This document shows, piece by piece, positions 26,721 through 35,043 of a stretch of 64,000 nucleotides of DNA (position 1 is the first letter of the stretch; each line of letters opens with the position of its first letter). The DNA comes from Mucilaginibacter achroorhodeus (GTDB taxonomy: Bacteria > Bacteroidota > Bacteroidia > Sphingobacteriales > Sphingobacteriaceae), in NCBI RefSeq assembly GCF_007846095.1, contig NZ_VOEI01000001.1, positions 186,001 to 250,000 on the forward strand, written 5' to 3'. The notes under the pieces were generated by a model. It did not search any database, had not been told where the DNA came from, and worked only from the letters and a program-made list of their open reading frames with translations. The position numbers and the translations under genes are program-made.

Positions 26721-29700
26721 ATGATAAAACTTAAATACGTCGCCTTCATTGCCCCGGTATTTTTAGCCCTGCCAGCGCTCGCACAGCAAAGTCCTTCTTT
26801 TCATATTAATCGCACTTATCAAACCGCGAACAATTTGATGGCCATGGGCAAGTATGCTTCTGCGGCAGAGCAATACCGCCTTGTTGAGCAAACCAAGATA
26901 ACTACTACATCACAGTCAAAATTCGAATCGGAGATATCGCTGCTAAAAGAGAACGCCCAATATTACGAGGCGCTTTGTGCACTTGAACTGGATAATGATG
27001 ACGCCCAAAGCATGTTTGCCCGCTTTATAAAAGAGCACCCGGAGAACCCGCTGGCTAAGGCAGCATATTTCCAGGTGGGTAAATCGTACTTTAAGCAAGG
27101 CAAGTACACCGAAGCGTTAACATGGTTTAATAAAGTAGATGCCGGCGACCTTACCGGTTCTCAAAATACAGAGTATAAGTTCCGTAAGGGTTACGCTTAC
27201 TTTGTTATCAATGATTATAAGAACGCGCAATTGCTGTTTAGCGAGGTAAAGAACAAAAGATCAGCCTACACAGACGACGCCGTTTATTACTTTGCCTACA
27301 TTGCCTATCTTAACAAAGATTATCACCTGGCACTGGCTAATTTTGAGCGTTTAAAAAACTCTAAGAAATATGAGGCCAGCTATCCATATTACATCACAGC
27401 CGTTTACTTTTTAGATAAACGCTATAACGATGTGCTCAACTACGCCATCCCTATCATTAACAGCACCAAGCAACAGCATGAAACGGAGATGCTTCGCATC
27501 ATCGGTGCATCGTATTTTGCTAAGGGTAACTATGATAAAGCAGTTGAATACTACAGCCGTTTTGAGGAGCAGGACAAAGGCCAAAGCCAAAACACGCAGG
27601 ACAGCTACCAGATAGGTTATGCTTATTATAAAGTGGGCAATTACGGCAAAGCAGCATCGGTACTAACCAACCTGGTTGCGCAAAACGATAACTACAGCCA
27701 AAGCGGAAGCTATACTTTAGGAGATGTTTACCTGAAAATGAATAACAAGCAAGGCGCCCGCAATGCGTTCTTCACAGCATCGAGGTTAAACTTTGATGGT
27801 CAGTTGCAGGAAGATGCGTTGTACCAATATGCCAAGCTGTCTTACGAGTTGGATTTTAATAACGATGCATTGGTGGCAACCCGCCAGTACTTAAAAAACT
27901 ACCCACGCTCGGTACGCCGCGATGAGGTAAAGGTGTTATTAGGCGAAGCATTGTTAAACTCTAAGAATTACAAAGAGGCTATTGATATTCTGGAGCCTAT
28001 TCCAAATAAATCTGAAAGCGCGCTGATAGCCTACCAAAAGGTTACCTACTATCGCGGTTTGGAATTTTACAATGAACGTGCCTTTGAAAATGCTATCGGT
28101 GTTTTCCTGCGTTCGCTAAAAAACCCCATCGATACAAAGATAGAAGCACTTACCCACTACTGGATGGCCGAATCGATGTTTGAGGTGCGCAAGTACACAG
28201 AATCGGTTGAGAATTTTGAGCAATTCTTAAGCATGCCTGAATCCAAAGAAACAGGCTTGACCAATTATGCTTACTATGCCCTTGCCTACTCTGCATTTTA
28301 TGATGAGCAATACCGCAAGGCGGCCACTTATTTTGAGAAATTTTTAGATGGCGGCCCTACCGATCAAAATACCGAGAACGATGCGATAAGCCGTTTAGGT
28401 GACAGCTATTTCGGTATGAAGAGCTATGGGCAGGCGCTTACGTATTATGATAAGATCATCGCACGCCACAGCCAGGGCCAGGAATATGCCTTGTTTCAGC
28501 GCGGTATCATTCAGGGCTTACAGGGCAACTATGACGCACGTATCAGTACGCTTAACAGTCTCTTAACGCAGTTCCCTAATTCTGACTATGCAGATGATGC
28601 AGCGTTTGAGATCGCTTACGCCTACTTCCTTAAAAATGATGGTGAGCGCGCCAAAGCCGATCTGAATGCGATGATACAAAAGTATCCGCACAGCAGCTAT
28701 GTTCCGCGTGCTTATACTACCATTGGTTTGATAGAGTATAATGCAAACCATGATGATGCAGCTATTGATGCGTTTAAGAAAGTGGTATCAGATTACTCAT
28801 CATCAGACGAGGCAAAACAATCATTAAAACAGGTTGAGAAGATCTACACCGATAAAGGCGACGCTTCTTCTTTCCTTAACTATGCTAATTCAACCTCTAT
28901 TGGTAATTACACCAGTGCCGAGCAGGAGAGCATCATGATAACTGCTGCTAACAACCTTTACATGAAGGGCGACTGGCAAGGAACCGTTAATGCGGTTAAT
29001 GCGTATTTTGATAAGTTCCCTAAAAAACAGATCTACGAGAAACAGGCGCGCTTTATACGTGCGCAGGGCTTAGCCAACTTAGGCAAAACCGATGAGGCCG
29101 TTACCGATTACAATGTGATCCTTAACGACTGGACAAGTGCTTACAGCGAAAAATCGCTTATCAGCATGGCTAAGTTGTACATGAACCAGAAGAAGTATAA
29201 CGATGCTATCGTGTTCCTGAAGAGACTGGAAACCAATTCAGAATACAAAGCCGATTACAGCTTTGCCATAAACAACCTATTGGTTTGTTACGCGCAGATC
29301 AATCAACCAAACGATGTGTTGAAGTATGTGCAGTTGGTGCGTGGTTACGAGAAATCAGCACAGGAAGATAAATTCCGTACAGGTTTGTATGCAGGTAGGG
29401 CACAACTACAACTTGCAGATACTGCCGCGGCCATAAAAGAGTTTAACTACACCATTAGCAATACCAAAACCGTTGCTGCTGCCGAAGCTAAGTACAACAT
29501 CGCTAACATCGAGTATCTGCAAGGCAAATACAAGGCATCACAAAAAACAGCGTTTGAATTGGTTAAAGAGTTATCAAACTATGATTATTGGGTAGCTAAA
29601 ACCTACATCTTATTAGCTGATGATTATGTGGCTTTGAAAGACAACTTCCAGGCAAAGGCAACCTTACAGAGCATCATAGACAACTATAAGGGCAATGATG

Positions 29701-29897
29701 ATGTGCTGCCAACAGCTAAGGCCAAATTAAACAAACTGGCACCGGGCAAGGGCGGGCAGCAGATAGAAACGCAGCCGGATACCACCCAACAAGGCACCCC
29801 TGCTGAAGAAAAACCTGCAGAAGCCAAACCTGCCGAGGAAAAACCGGCAACAGAGCCAGCTACTGAACAAAAACAACAAGAGACCAAAGAACAATAA
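26721..29897 (+). CDS. Large periplasmic tetratricopeptide-repeat scaffold protein
   Basis: The 1058-residue protein starts at ATG 26721; an in-frame TTG nine bases upstream was not used. A signal peptide (1 to about 22, ending ALAQQ) leads into roughly 25 TPR-like helical pairs spanning nearly the whole length, such as AYFQVGKSYFKQGKYTEALTWF and AYAYFLKNDGERAKADLNAMIQKYP. The tail (about 1020-1058) is acidic, disordered and repetitive (PAEEKPAEAKPAEEKPA). The beta-barrel gene starts 15 bp after the stop, so the two form an operon, followed by HU/SPOR, ExbB, ExbD and TonB genes. The protein is likely a periplasmic scaffold that touches the barrel or energised complex. Its exact role is unknown. 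Confidence 0.88.
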   Translation: MIKLKYVAFIAPVFLALPALAQQSPSFHINRTYQTANNLMAMGKYASAAEQYRLVEQTKITTTSQSKFESEISLLKENAQYYEALCALELDNDDAQSMFARFIKEHPENPLAKAAYFQVGKSYFKQGKYTEALTWFNKVDAGDLTGSQNTEYKFRKGYAYFVINDYKNAQLLFSEVKNKRSAYTDDAVYYFAYIAYLNKDYHLALANFERLKNSKKYEASYPYYITAVYFLDKRYNDVLNYAIPIINSTKQQHETEMLRIIGASYFAKGNYDKAVEYYSRFEEQDKGQSQNTQDSYQIGYAYYKVGNYGKAASVLTNLVAQNDNYSQSGSYTLGDVYLKMNNKQGARNAFFTASRLNFDGQLQEDALYQYAKLSYELDFNNDALVATRQYLKNYPRSVRRDEVKVLLGEALLNSKNYKEAIDILEPIPNKSESALIAYQKVTYYRGLEFYNERAFENAIGVFLRSLKNPIDTKIEALTHYWMAESMFEVRKYTESVENFEQFLSMPESKETGLTNYAYYALAYSAFYDEQYRKAATYFEKFLDGGPTDQNTENDAISRLGDSYFGMKSYGQALTYYDKIIARHSQGQEYALFQRGIIQGLQGNYDARISTLNSLLTQFPNSDYADDAAFEIAYAYFLKNDGERAKADLNAMIQKYPHSSYVPRAYTTIGLIEYNANHDDAAIDAFKKVVSDYSSSDEAKQSLKQVEKIYTDKGDASSFLNYANSTSIGNYTSAEQESIMITAANNLYMKGDWQGTVNAVNAYFDKFPKKQIYEKQARFIRAQGLANLGKTDEAVTDYNVILNDWTSAYSEKSLISMAKLYMNQKKYNDAIVFLKRLETNSEYKADYSFAINNLLVCYAQINQPNDVLKYVQLVRGYEKSAQEDKFRTGLYAGRAQLQLADTAAAIKEFNYTISNTKTVAAAEAKYNIANIEYLQGKYKASQKTAFELVKELSNYDYWVAKTYILLADDYVALKDNFQAKATLQSIIDNYKGNDDVLPTAKAKLNKLAPGKGGQQIETQPDTTQQGTPAEEKPAEAKPAEEKPATEPATEQKQQETKEQ

Positions 29898-29912
29898 ACG
29901 GAGAGACAAGCA

Positions 29913-31775
29913 ATGAGATCAGGATATAAAATTACACTGCTTACCTTATTAACGGTATTTTTCTTTGCCTCTGCCAATGCGCAAACAAAGAAAAAGATGG
30001 AGAAAAAAACCACCAAGACCACCACTAAAAAAACGGTGGTTAAACAGCCGGTAAAAAAAGCAGCCACACCAAAGCCATCAACCAAAACAGCGGTACAACA
30101 AAAAGCCAATGCAAAAAACCTTGGCGATGCTGCATCAAAAATTAGTGCCGACACCACTAAAAAGGCAGGTAACACCGATAACCCTAACAACGAAGCCAGC
30201 CTTGCAGAGGAAATTGTAGTAACAACATCTTACAAGCCAGTATTGGCCGAGGCCGTAAAGATCCGTCGTAACCCGGACCTGGAAGACAAGCAGCCCTACA
30301 AGGCGCCGCTTGCTTATGCCCCAATAGATAGAAAACTATCTCAGGACAACAATATCCGCCAACTGGATGCTATGAAAAGGCCTGCAGAGCAGGATTCTAT
30401 GCTGCTGAACAATTATGTTAAAGCAGGTTTGGGAAGCATGAAAACCAGTATTGCCGAAGGTTACTTTAGCAATGGCCGCGATGAAGCTTTGCAGGTAGGT
30501 GGTTTTGTAAAACACTTTGCACAATCGGGCAGCATAGAGAAACAAAGCGATGCGCACCAGGAAGTCGGCGTATTTGGCAAAAGCGTTACGGAAGACATAA
30601 CGCTTAGCGGCAGGCTTAACTACAAGCGCCACGCTACTTATTTTTACGGGTTTGATGATAATAATCCGCGCCCTGATTTTGATCCTCAAAAACAGACTTT
30701 CAACACATTTGGTGGCGAGGGCGAGATCTCAAAAAACTTTAAGGATGAGGAAAACCCGCTTACCTATGCAGCAAAAATTAAAGGTTACGTATTTAGCAAT
30801 GCCTTTAACGCGCGTGAAAACAACATTGTGTTAAGCGGTTTCCTTAACAAAACGGTTAAGCAATTTTATGCAGGCCTGGCAGCATCAATAGATGTAGGTA
30901 CTCAAAAAGATAGCTTGTACTCTAACAACAACAGCATCTTAAGGGCAAACCCTTATATTAAGTTCCAGGGAGATAATTACAAGATAGAAGCCGGTGTAAA
31001 CCTTGCCAAGGAGTTTGGTTTTTCATCTCGTTTTTACATCTTCCCTGCAGCAAAGTTAGAAGTACAGGTAGTACCAAAATACGTGCGTTTGTTTGCAGAG
31101 GCTAAAGGTGACGTCAACAAAGCATCGTTGCTTGATTACATCAACATCAACCCGTTCCTGGGCCAAAATATTAATCTTGTTAACTCTGTTGATAAGCTTG
31201 ATATTACACTGGGCTTAAAAGGTACTCTTGCGCCCGGCCTCGCGTTTAAAGCGGCAATTTTCCGCAACAGTATCAAGAACCTGCCACTGTTTGTTAACAA
31301 CTTTGCTGCAGAGGGAAACAAGTTCCAGGTGATATATGATAATGGAGATGCACGCGTTAGCGGCTTTAACGGCGAACTGGATTACAAAGCAAGCGACGAT
31401 TTTAACCTGTATGGGCGTATTGAGGTTAAAGATTACAAAATGGCCAGCGAAGCGCAACCATGGAACCTGCCTAAGTTTGTACTAACTGCAGGTACAACTA
31501 TCCATATAAATGATAAAGTTGATATCAATGGCTCGTTGATGTTCCGTGGTAGCACGCAAGATCCGTTGCAGTTAACAGGAAGCACAGCAACTAATCCGCT
31601 TTACACACAAATACCATCCTTTACTGATCTGAGTGGCGGCGCAACTTATAAAGTAAACAAGCAACTATCGGTATTTGTACAAGCCAACAATATCTTAAAT
31701 GCAGGTAACAAATCGTGGGTGTACTATCCTGCTTACGGATTTAACATATTTGGTGGTGTAGGCTATGCATTTTAG
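29913..31775 (+). CDS. Outer-membrane beta-barrel protein with a Lys-rich N-terminal extension
   Basis: The 620-residue protein has a signal peptide (1 to about 23). A strongly basic, low-complexity region (about 24-85, Lys/Thr-rich) and a short plug-like linker (EEIVVTTSYKPVLAEAVKIRRNPDLED) follow. Then comes a long region of alternating hydrophobic strands that ends in FNIFGGVGYAF, a typical C-terminal Phe signal for the BAM machinery. It resembles the barrel part of TonB-dependent receptors but has no standard plug, so a transport role is uncertain. It is translationally close to the TPR gene (15-bp gap), and its basic extension faces the acidic tail of that protein. It may anchor a periplasmic complex at the outer membrane. 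Confidence 0.8.
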   Translation: MRSGYKITLLTLLTVFFFASANAQTKKKMEKKTTKTTTKKTVVKQPVKKAATPKPSTKTAVQQKANAKNLGDAASKISADTTKKAGNTDNPNNEASLAEEIVVTTSYKPVLAEAVKIRRNPDLEDKQPYKAPLAYAPIDRKLSQDNNIRQLDAMKRPAEQDSMLLNNYVKAGLGSMKTSIAEGYFSNGRDEALQVGGFVKHFAQSGSIEKQSDAHQEVGVFGKSVTEDITLSGRLNYKRHATYFYGFDDNNPRPDFDPQKQTFNTFGGEGEISKNFKDEENPLTYAAKIKGYVFSNAFNARENNIVLSGFLNKTVKQFYAGLAASIDVGTQKDSLYSNNNSILRANPYIKFQGDNYKIEAGVNLAKEFGFSSRFYIFPAAKLEVQVVPKYVRLFAEAKGDVNKASLLDYININPFLGQNINLVNSVDKLDITLGLKGTLAPGLAFKAAIFRNSIKNLPLFVNNFAAEGNKFQVIYDNGDARVSGFNGELDYKASDDFNLYGRIEVKDYKMASEAQPWNLPKFVLTAGTTIHINDKVDINGSLMFRGSTQDPLQLTGSTATNPLYTQIPSFTDLSGGATYKVNKQLSVFVQANNILNAGNKSWVYYPAYGFNIFGGVGYAF

Positions 31776-31813
31776 TCGTTTTGAGGTTTTATAATTATAC
31801 GTACTTTTAGCGA

Positions 31814-32983
31814 ATGGATGTAGGCAATTATATAAGCGAACTGCTGGCGCAAAAAGGCGAGGTAAGCGTACCAGGTTTGGGATATTTTGCGCATACCCGG
31901 GTTAACGGTTATTATAATGAGGCTGATGGTAAATTTTACCCGCCTACTTACAGCGTACAGTTTGATCCTCAGATTATTGATGATGATTCGCTGGCGCAGC
32001 ATATTGCCGATAAAAAGAAGATATCGGTAGCTTCTGCTAAATATTTTACTGAAAAATACATCAACGGCCTTAAACTGCAAGCTCAAACAGAAGAAGCTGC
32101 ATTGGCCGATTTGGGTTGGTTTTACATAGAGCAGGGCCGTTTGTTTTTTAGTGCCAACAACGAGCAAGGTACCGATCCAAATTTTTTTGGTTATGAGCCC
32201 GTTGCTTTAAACAGGATAGGCAGCGCACCAAAACACGAAAATGTTTTTGCGCCAACAGCAACACCTGTAGAAACCGCCGCTCCTGTTGCTTACACTGAAC
32301 CCGAGACCTTTGCGGTAGCACCTGAAGGTTACCCTGATAATGCTGAAGAGCTACAATATCAAAGCGACGAAGAGTACGAAGCCCAAATGGCACGTGAGGA
32401 ACGCAGCCGCAAGCGAAGAGGAAATTGGATATTTATCATTAGCATATTACTATTTTTTGCGCTGGCCGTATTCCTGGTTTACCGGTTCAATCCAAACGTC
32501 TTCAATTTTGCATCAGTAAAAACAGCAGTTAGATCAAAAACAAAGGATACTGTTATCAATGCTAAAGTTGTGGCGGTTAGCCCGGAAGATACTACTTCTG
32601 AATCATCTGCCGATACCATAAAGCGCGCTGTGCATCCTGATATAGAAACAGGGCTACCGAAAAAAGCTGATAGCACGGTTGTAAATAAAGAAGAACCTGC
32701 CGAAAATAACGCAATTGAAACAAAAGAATCTACAACAGGACCACGTTATGAGATAATGGGTGGCTCGTTTAAAGATGACAAAGAAGCCAATACGGCAATT
32801 GCCAATTACAAAAGATTGGGAATAGAAGCCCACATTGTTAGCGACGCACCGGGCAAACGCAAAAAAGTTAGCCTCGGGACTTACAAAACACGTAAAGAGG
32901 CCGAAGAGGTCCGTAAGTCGATGATAGCTAACAAGAAGGTTAATAAAGACATTTACACTTTAGAAATTAAACCAAAACTATGA
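31814..32983 (+). CDS. HU-CCDC81-like and SPOR domain transmembrane protein
   Basis: The 389-residue protein has an N-terminal HU/IHF-like domain of the CCDC81 type (about 1-120). MDVGNYISELLAQKGEVSVPGLGYFAHTRV is its typical start, and the domain would lie in the cytoplasm. An acidic linker and a basic cluster (RSRKRRG) precede a single transmembrane segment (about 197-218). The periplasmic part has a disordered linker and a C-terminal SPOR domain (about 305-385, with YEIMGGSFKDDKEANTAIANYKRLGIEAHIV). SPOR domains bind peptidoglycan stripped of stem peptides at division sites. The ExbB gene overlaps its stop codon (ATGA), so the products are made together. Confidence 0.88.
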   Translation: MDVGNYISELLAQKGEVSVPGLGYFAHTRVNGYYNEADGKFYPPTYSVQFDPQIIDDDSLAQHIADKKKISVASAKYFTEKYINGLKLQAQTEEAALADLGWFYIEQGRLFFSANNEQGTDPNFFGYEPVALNRIGSAPKHENVFAPTATPVETAAPVAYTEPETFAVAPEGYPDNAEELQYQSDEEYEAQMAREERSRKRRGNWIFIISILLFFALAVFLVYRFNPNVFNFASVKTAVRSKTKDTVINAKVVAVSPEDTTSESSADTIKRAVHPDIETGLPKKADSTVVNKEEPAENNAIETKESTTGPRYEIMGGSFKDDKEANTAIANYKRLGIEAHIVSDAPGKRKKVSLGTYKTRKEAEEVRKSMIANKKVNKDIYTLEIKPKL

Positions 32984-33693
32984 CGTTATTAATGCAGGTT
33001 ACGGATACTGCCTCTAAATTGATTGATACCGCACACCAGGCTGCAGCACAGCAAGTAGCTAAAATACCTGATGAAGAATTACGATTTGGCGACCTGCTGA
33101 TAAAAGGGGGTTGGGTAATGATACCAATTGGTATCCTGGCTGTTTTGGGCCTTGTAATATTTTTTGAACGTTACTTTACCATCCGCAAGGCATCAAAAGA
33201 CGAATCGCATGTGATGCAGCAGGTGCGCAGCAGCGTAATGTCTGGCAATTTACAATCAGCTATTGCTATTTGCCGTAACAGCAACTCGCCGCTTGGCCGC
33301 ATGCTGGAGAAAGGTCTGTTGCGTATCGGTCGCCCGATTAAGGATATTGAAGGCGCAATTGAAAACGTTGGCAAGCTTGAGGTATCAAAACTGGAAAAGA
33401 ACATTGGTATCATCGGTATAGTTGCCGGTATTGCGCCCATGTTCGGGTTCCTGGGTACCATTGCCGGTGTAATCAAGATCTTTTACGATATATCCAAAAC
33501 AGACAACATCTCCATGGGTGTTATCTCGGGTGGTTTATATGTAAAAATGGTAACATCGGCAGCCGGCCTTTTTGTTGGTATCATCGCTTATGTATGCTAC
33601 CATATCCTTAACATGATGGTAGATAAGGTGATATTGAAACTGGAGACCGATGCCATTGAGTTTATTGATCTGTTAGAAGAGCCAAGCAAATGA
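32980..33693 (+). CDS. exbB: ExbB/TolQ/MotA-family proton channel subunit
   Basis: The 237-residue inner-membrane protein overlaps the preceding SPOR gene by four bases (ATGA). It has three membrane helices: about 45-67, about 140-162 (IVAGIAPMFGFLGTIAGVIKIF) and about 180-205 (MGVISGGLYVKMVTSAAGLFVGIIAYV). A cytoplasmic loop lies between the first two. The Gly/Ala-rich helices two and three and the GTxxG segment match the MotA/TolQ/ExbB family. ExbB pentamers surround ExbD helices and convert proton flow into work on TonB. The N-terminal 40 residues are an amphipathic extension not found in short ExbB forms. Confidence 0.92.
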   Translation: MTLLMQVTDTASKLIDTAHQAAAQQVAKIPDEELRFGDLLIKGGWVMIPIGILAVLGLVIFFERYFTIRKASKDESHVMQQVRSSVMSGNLQSAIAICRNSNSPLGRMLEKGLLRIGRPIKDIEGAIENVGKLEVSKLEKNIGIIGIVAGIAPMFGFLGTIAGVIKIFYDISKTDNISMGVISGGLYVKMVTSAAGLFVGIIAYVCYHILNMMVDKVILKLETDAIEFIDLLEEPSK

Positions 33694-34091
33694 ATTTAAG
33701 AAAAAGAAACAGGGGCGCATCAGCAGAGGTACACACCTCGGCCATGAACGATATTATGTTCTTCCTGCTGTTGTTTTTCCTTATTGCATCAACCGTTACT
33801 AATCCTAACGTAGTGAAACTGATGCTGCCGAAATCATCAAGCGGGCAATCGGTATCTAAAAAAACCATCAACGTATCTATCGATAAAAACCTGGTTTATA
33901 CCATTGATAAAAAACAGGTGCCGGTAGATCAGTTGCAGCCTACCTTGCAATCATACAAGAGCCTGGCATCAGAGCTGACAATTGTATTGTACGTTGACCG
34001 CACTGTGGCTATACAAGATGTGGTAGCTGTGATGGACATAGCTCAAAAGTTAAATATTAAAATGGTACTGGCCACCGAGCCCAAAGCGTAA
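33690..34091 (+). CDS. exbD: ExbD/TolR-family biopolymer transport protein
   Basis: The 133-residue protein overlaps exbB by four bases. A basic cytoplasmic start (NLRKRNRG) leads to one membrane helix (about 20-42) that carries Asp21 in AMNDIMFFLLLFF, the proton-carrying Asp of the family. A periplasmic domain of about 80 residues follows, with a short beta/alpha pattern ending near MDIAQKLNIKMVLATEPKA. With ExbB it forms the motor that energises TonB. Length and layout are normal. The next gene, for a TonB-like protein, starts 89 bp later after an inverted repeat. Confidence 0.93.
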   Translation: MNLRKRNRGASAEVHTSAMNDIMFFLLLFFLIASTVTNPNVVKLMLPKSSSGQSVSKKTINVSIDKNLVYTIDKKQVPVDQLQPTLQSYKSLASELTIVLYVDRTVAIQDVVAVMDIAQKLNIKMVLATEPKA

Positions 34092-34099
34092 TAAGAGCC

Positions 34100-34165
34100 A
34101 AGTATTTAGTATCGAGTATTTAGACACAAGTTAGTCTTGATACTTGATACTTGATACTAAATACT
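34100..34165. repeat. AT-rich inverted repeat between exbD and the TonB gene
   Basis: AGTATTTAGTATC at the left pairs with GATACTAAATACT at the right, and a tandem GATACTT lies between. There is no T-run after the stem, so termination is less likely than an mRNA stem that alters stability or translation of the downstream gene. This AT-only style of repeat differs from the REP-like families elsewhere in the window. Confidence 0.6.
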
Positions 34166-34180
34166 AACTACTAAAAACCA

Positions 34181-34987
34181 ATGCAATACAGGGAAGAAAA
34201 TAATTATCCGAAGGCATTTGCTGCAACAGGCATAATACTGGGCATTGTAATGGCATTATGCTATTTCATTGTTTTCCAGATGCCGGTTAAGGAAGAAGAT
34301 GGCACGGGTGGCATCCTTGTAAACTACGGTACCGTTGATGAAGGAATGGGCAGTGACTACACCAGTACTGAAGAACCATCTGTAGCTGAAAAGGCCAACA
34401 AAAGCCAACCTGATAAAGTTACTCCTGCCCCACCTACTGAACAAAAGGTTGAGGCAGACCAAAGCGATAAGAACGTTGTTACTCAAAATAACGAAGATGC
34501 ACCCGAAGTAACCGCCAATTCAAAGGCGCCAAGTAAAACAGTTGCCACAACCCCCACTAAAACCGAAGCCAAACCTGCCGTTAACCAAAATGCTTTGTAC
34601 AAGGGCAAAACCAACAACGGTACAGGCGAAGGTGATGGTACAGGAAGCACGCCAGGGAACCAGGGAAAAACAACCGGTACCACACTTACTGATAACTACA
34701 ACGGAACGGGATCCGGTAACGGCGGTAACTCATTAACGGCACGAAACTTTTTACGCCCGCCCGCCAAACCCAATGTAACCAATACCGAAGGTAAAGTAGT
34801 TATCGAGTTCAGGATAGACGGAGATGGAAATGTTGTATATGCAGGCGTTGGCCGTGGCTCAACCATTATAGATGGCGACGTTGTTGACAAGTGTATCCAA
34901 GCGGTTAAGAACGCCAAAGTTAGTCCATCGGCCAACGTAAGTGAAACGCAAACTTATCGCCAAACCTTCGTATTTAAACGCCAGTAA
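34181..34987 (+). CDS. TonB-family energy transducer
   Basis: The 268-residue protein has one N-terminal membrane helix (about 12-32) preceded by a short cytoplasmic start. A long disordered periplasmic linker rich in Pro, Lys, Thr, Gly and Asn runs to about residue 190. A TonB C-terminal domain of about 75 residues ends the protein (TEGKVVIEFRIDGDGNVVYAG, then NAKVSPSANVSETQTYRQTFVFKRQ). The strand pattern of GKVVIEFRIDGDG matches known TonB domains. It would carry ExbB/ExbD energy to outer-membrane proteins. The Gly/Thr-rich stretch (about 145-185) is unusual and may span the periplasm. The likely client in the same cluster is the barrel at 29913. Confidence 0.87.
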   Translation: MQYREENNYPKAFAATGIILGIVMALCYFIVFQMPVKEEDGTGGILVNYGTVDEGMGSDYTSTEEPSVAEKANKSQPDKVTPAPPTEQKVEADQSDKNVVTQNNEDAPEVTANSKAPSKTVATTPTKTEAKPAVNQNALYKGKTNNGTGEGDGTGSTPGNQGKTTGTTLTDNYNGTGSGNGGNSLTARNFLRPPAKPNVTNTEGKVVIEFRIDGDGNVVYAGVGRGSTIIDGDVVDKCIQAVKNAKVSPSANVSETQTYRQTFVFKRQ

Positions 34988-35043
34988 TCATCCTGATTTT
35001 ATCTTAAGTTTGCATCGTCATCCATAGCTATGGATCATCGACC

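Noticed and set aside
29684..30190. 168-residue minus-strand hydrophobic frame
   Set aside because: It is the reverse of the Pro-Ala-Glu tail of the TPR gene and the Lys-rich start of the barrel gene; the hydrophobic residues come from complementing Lys/Glu codons.
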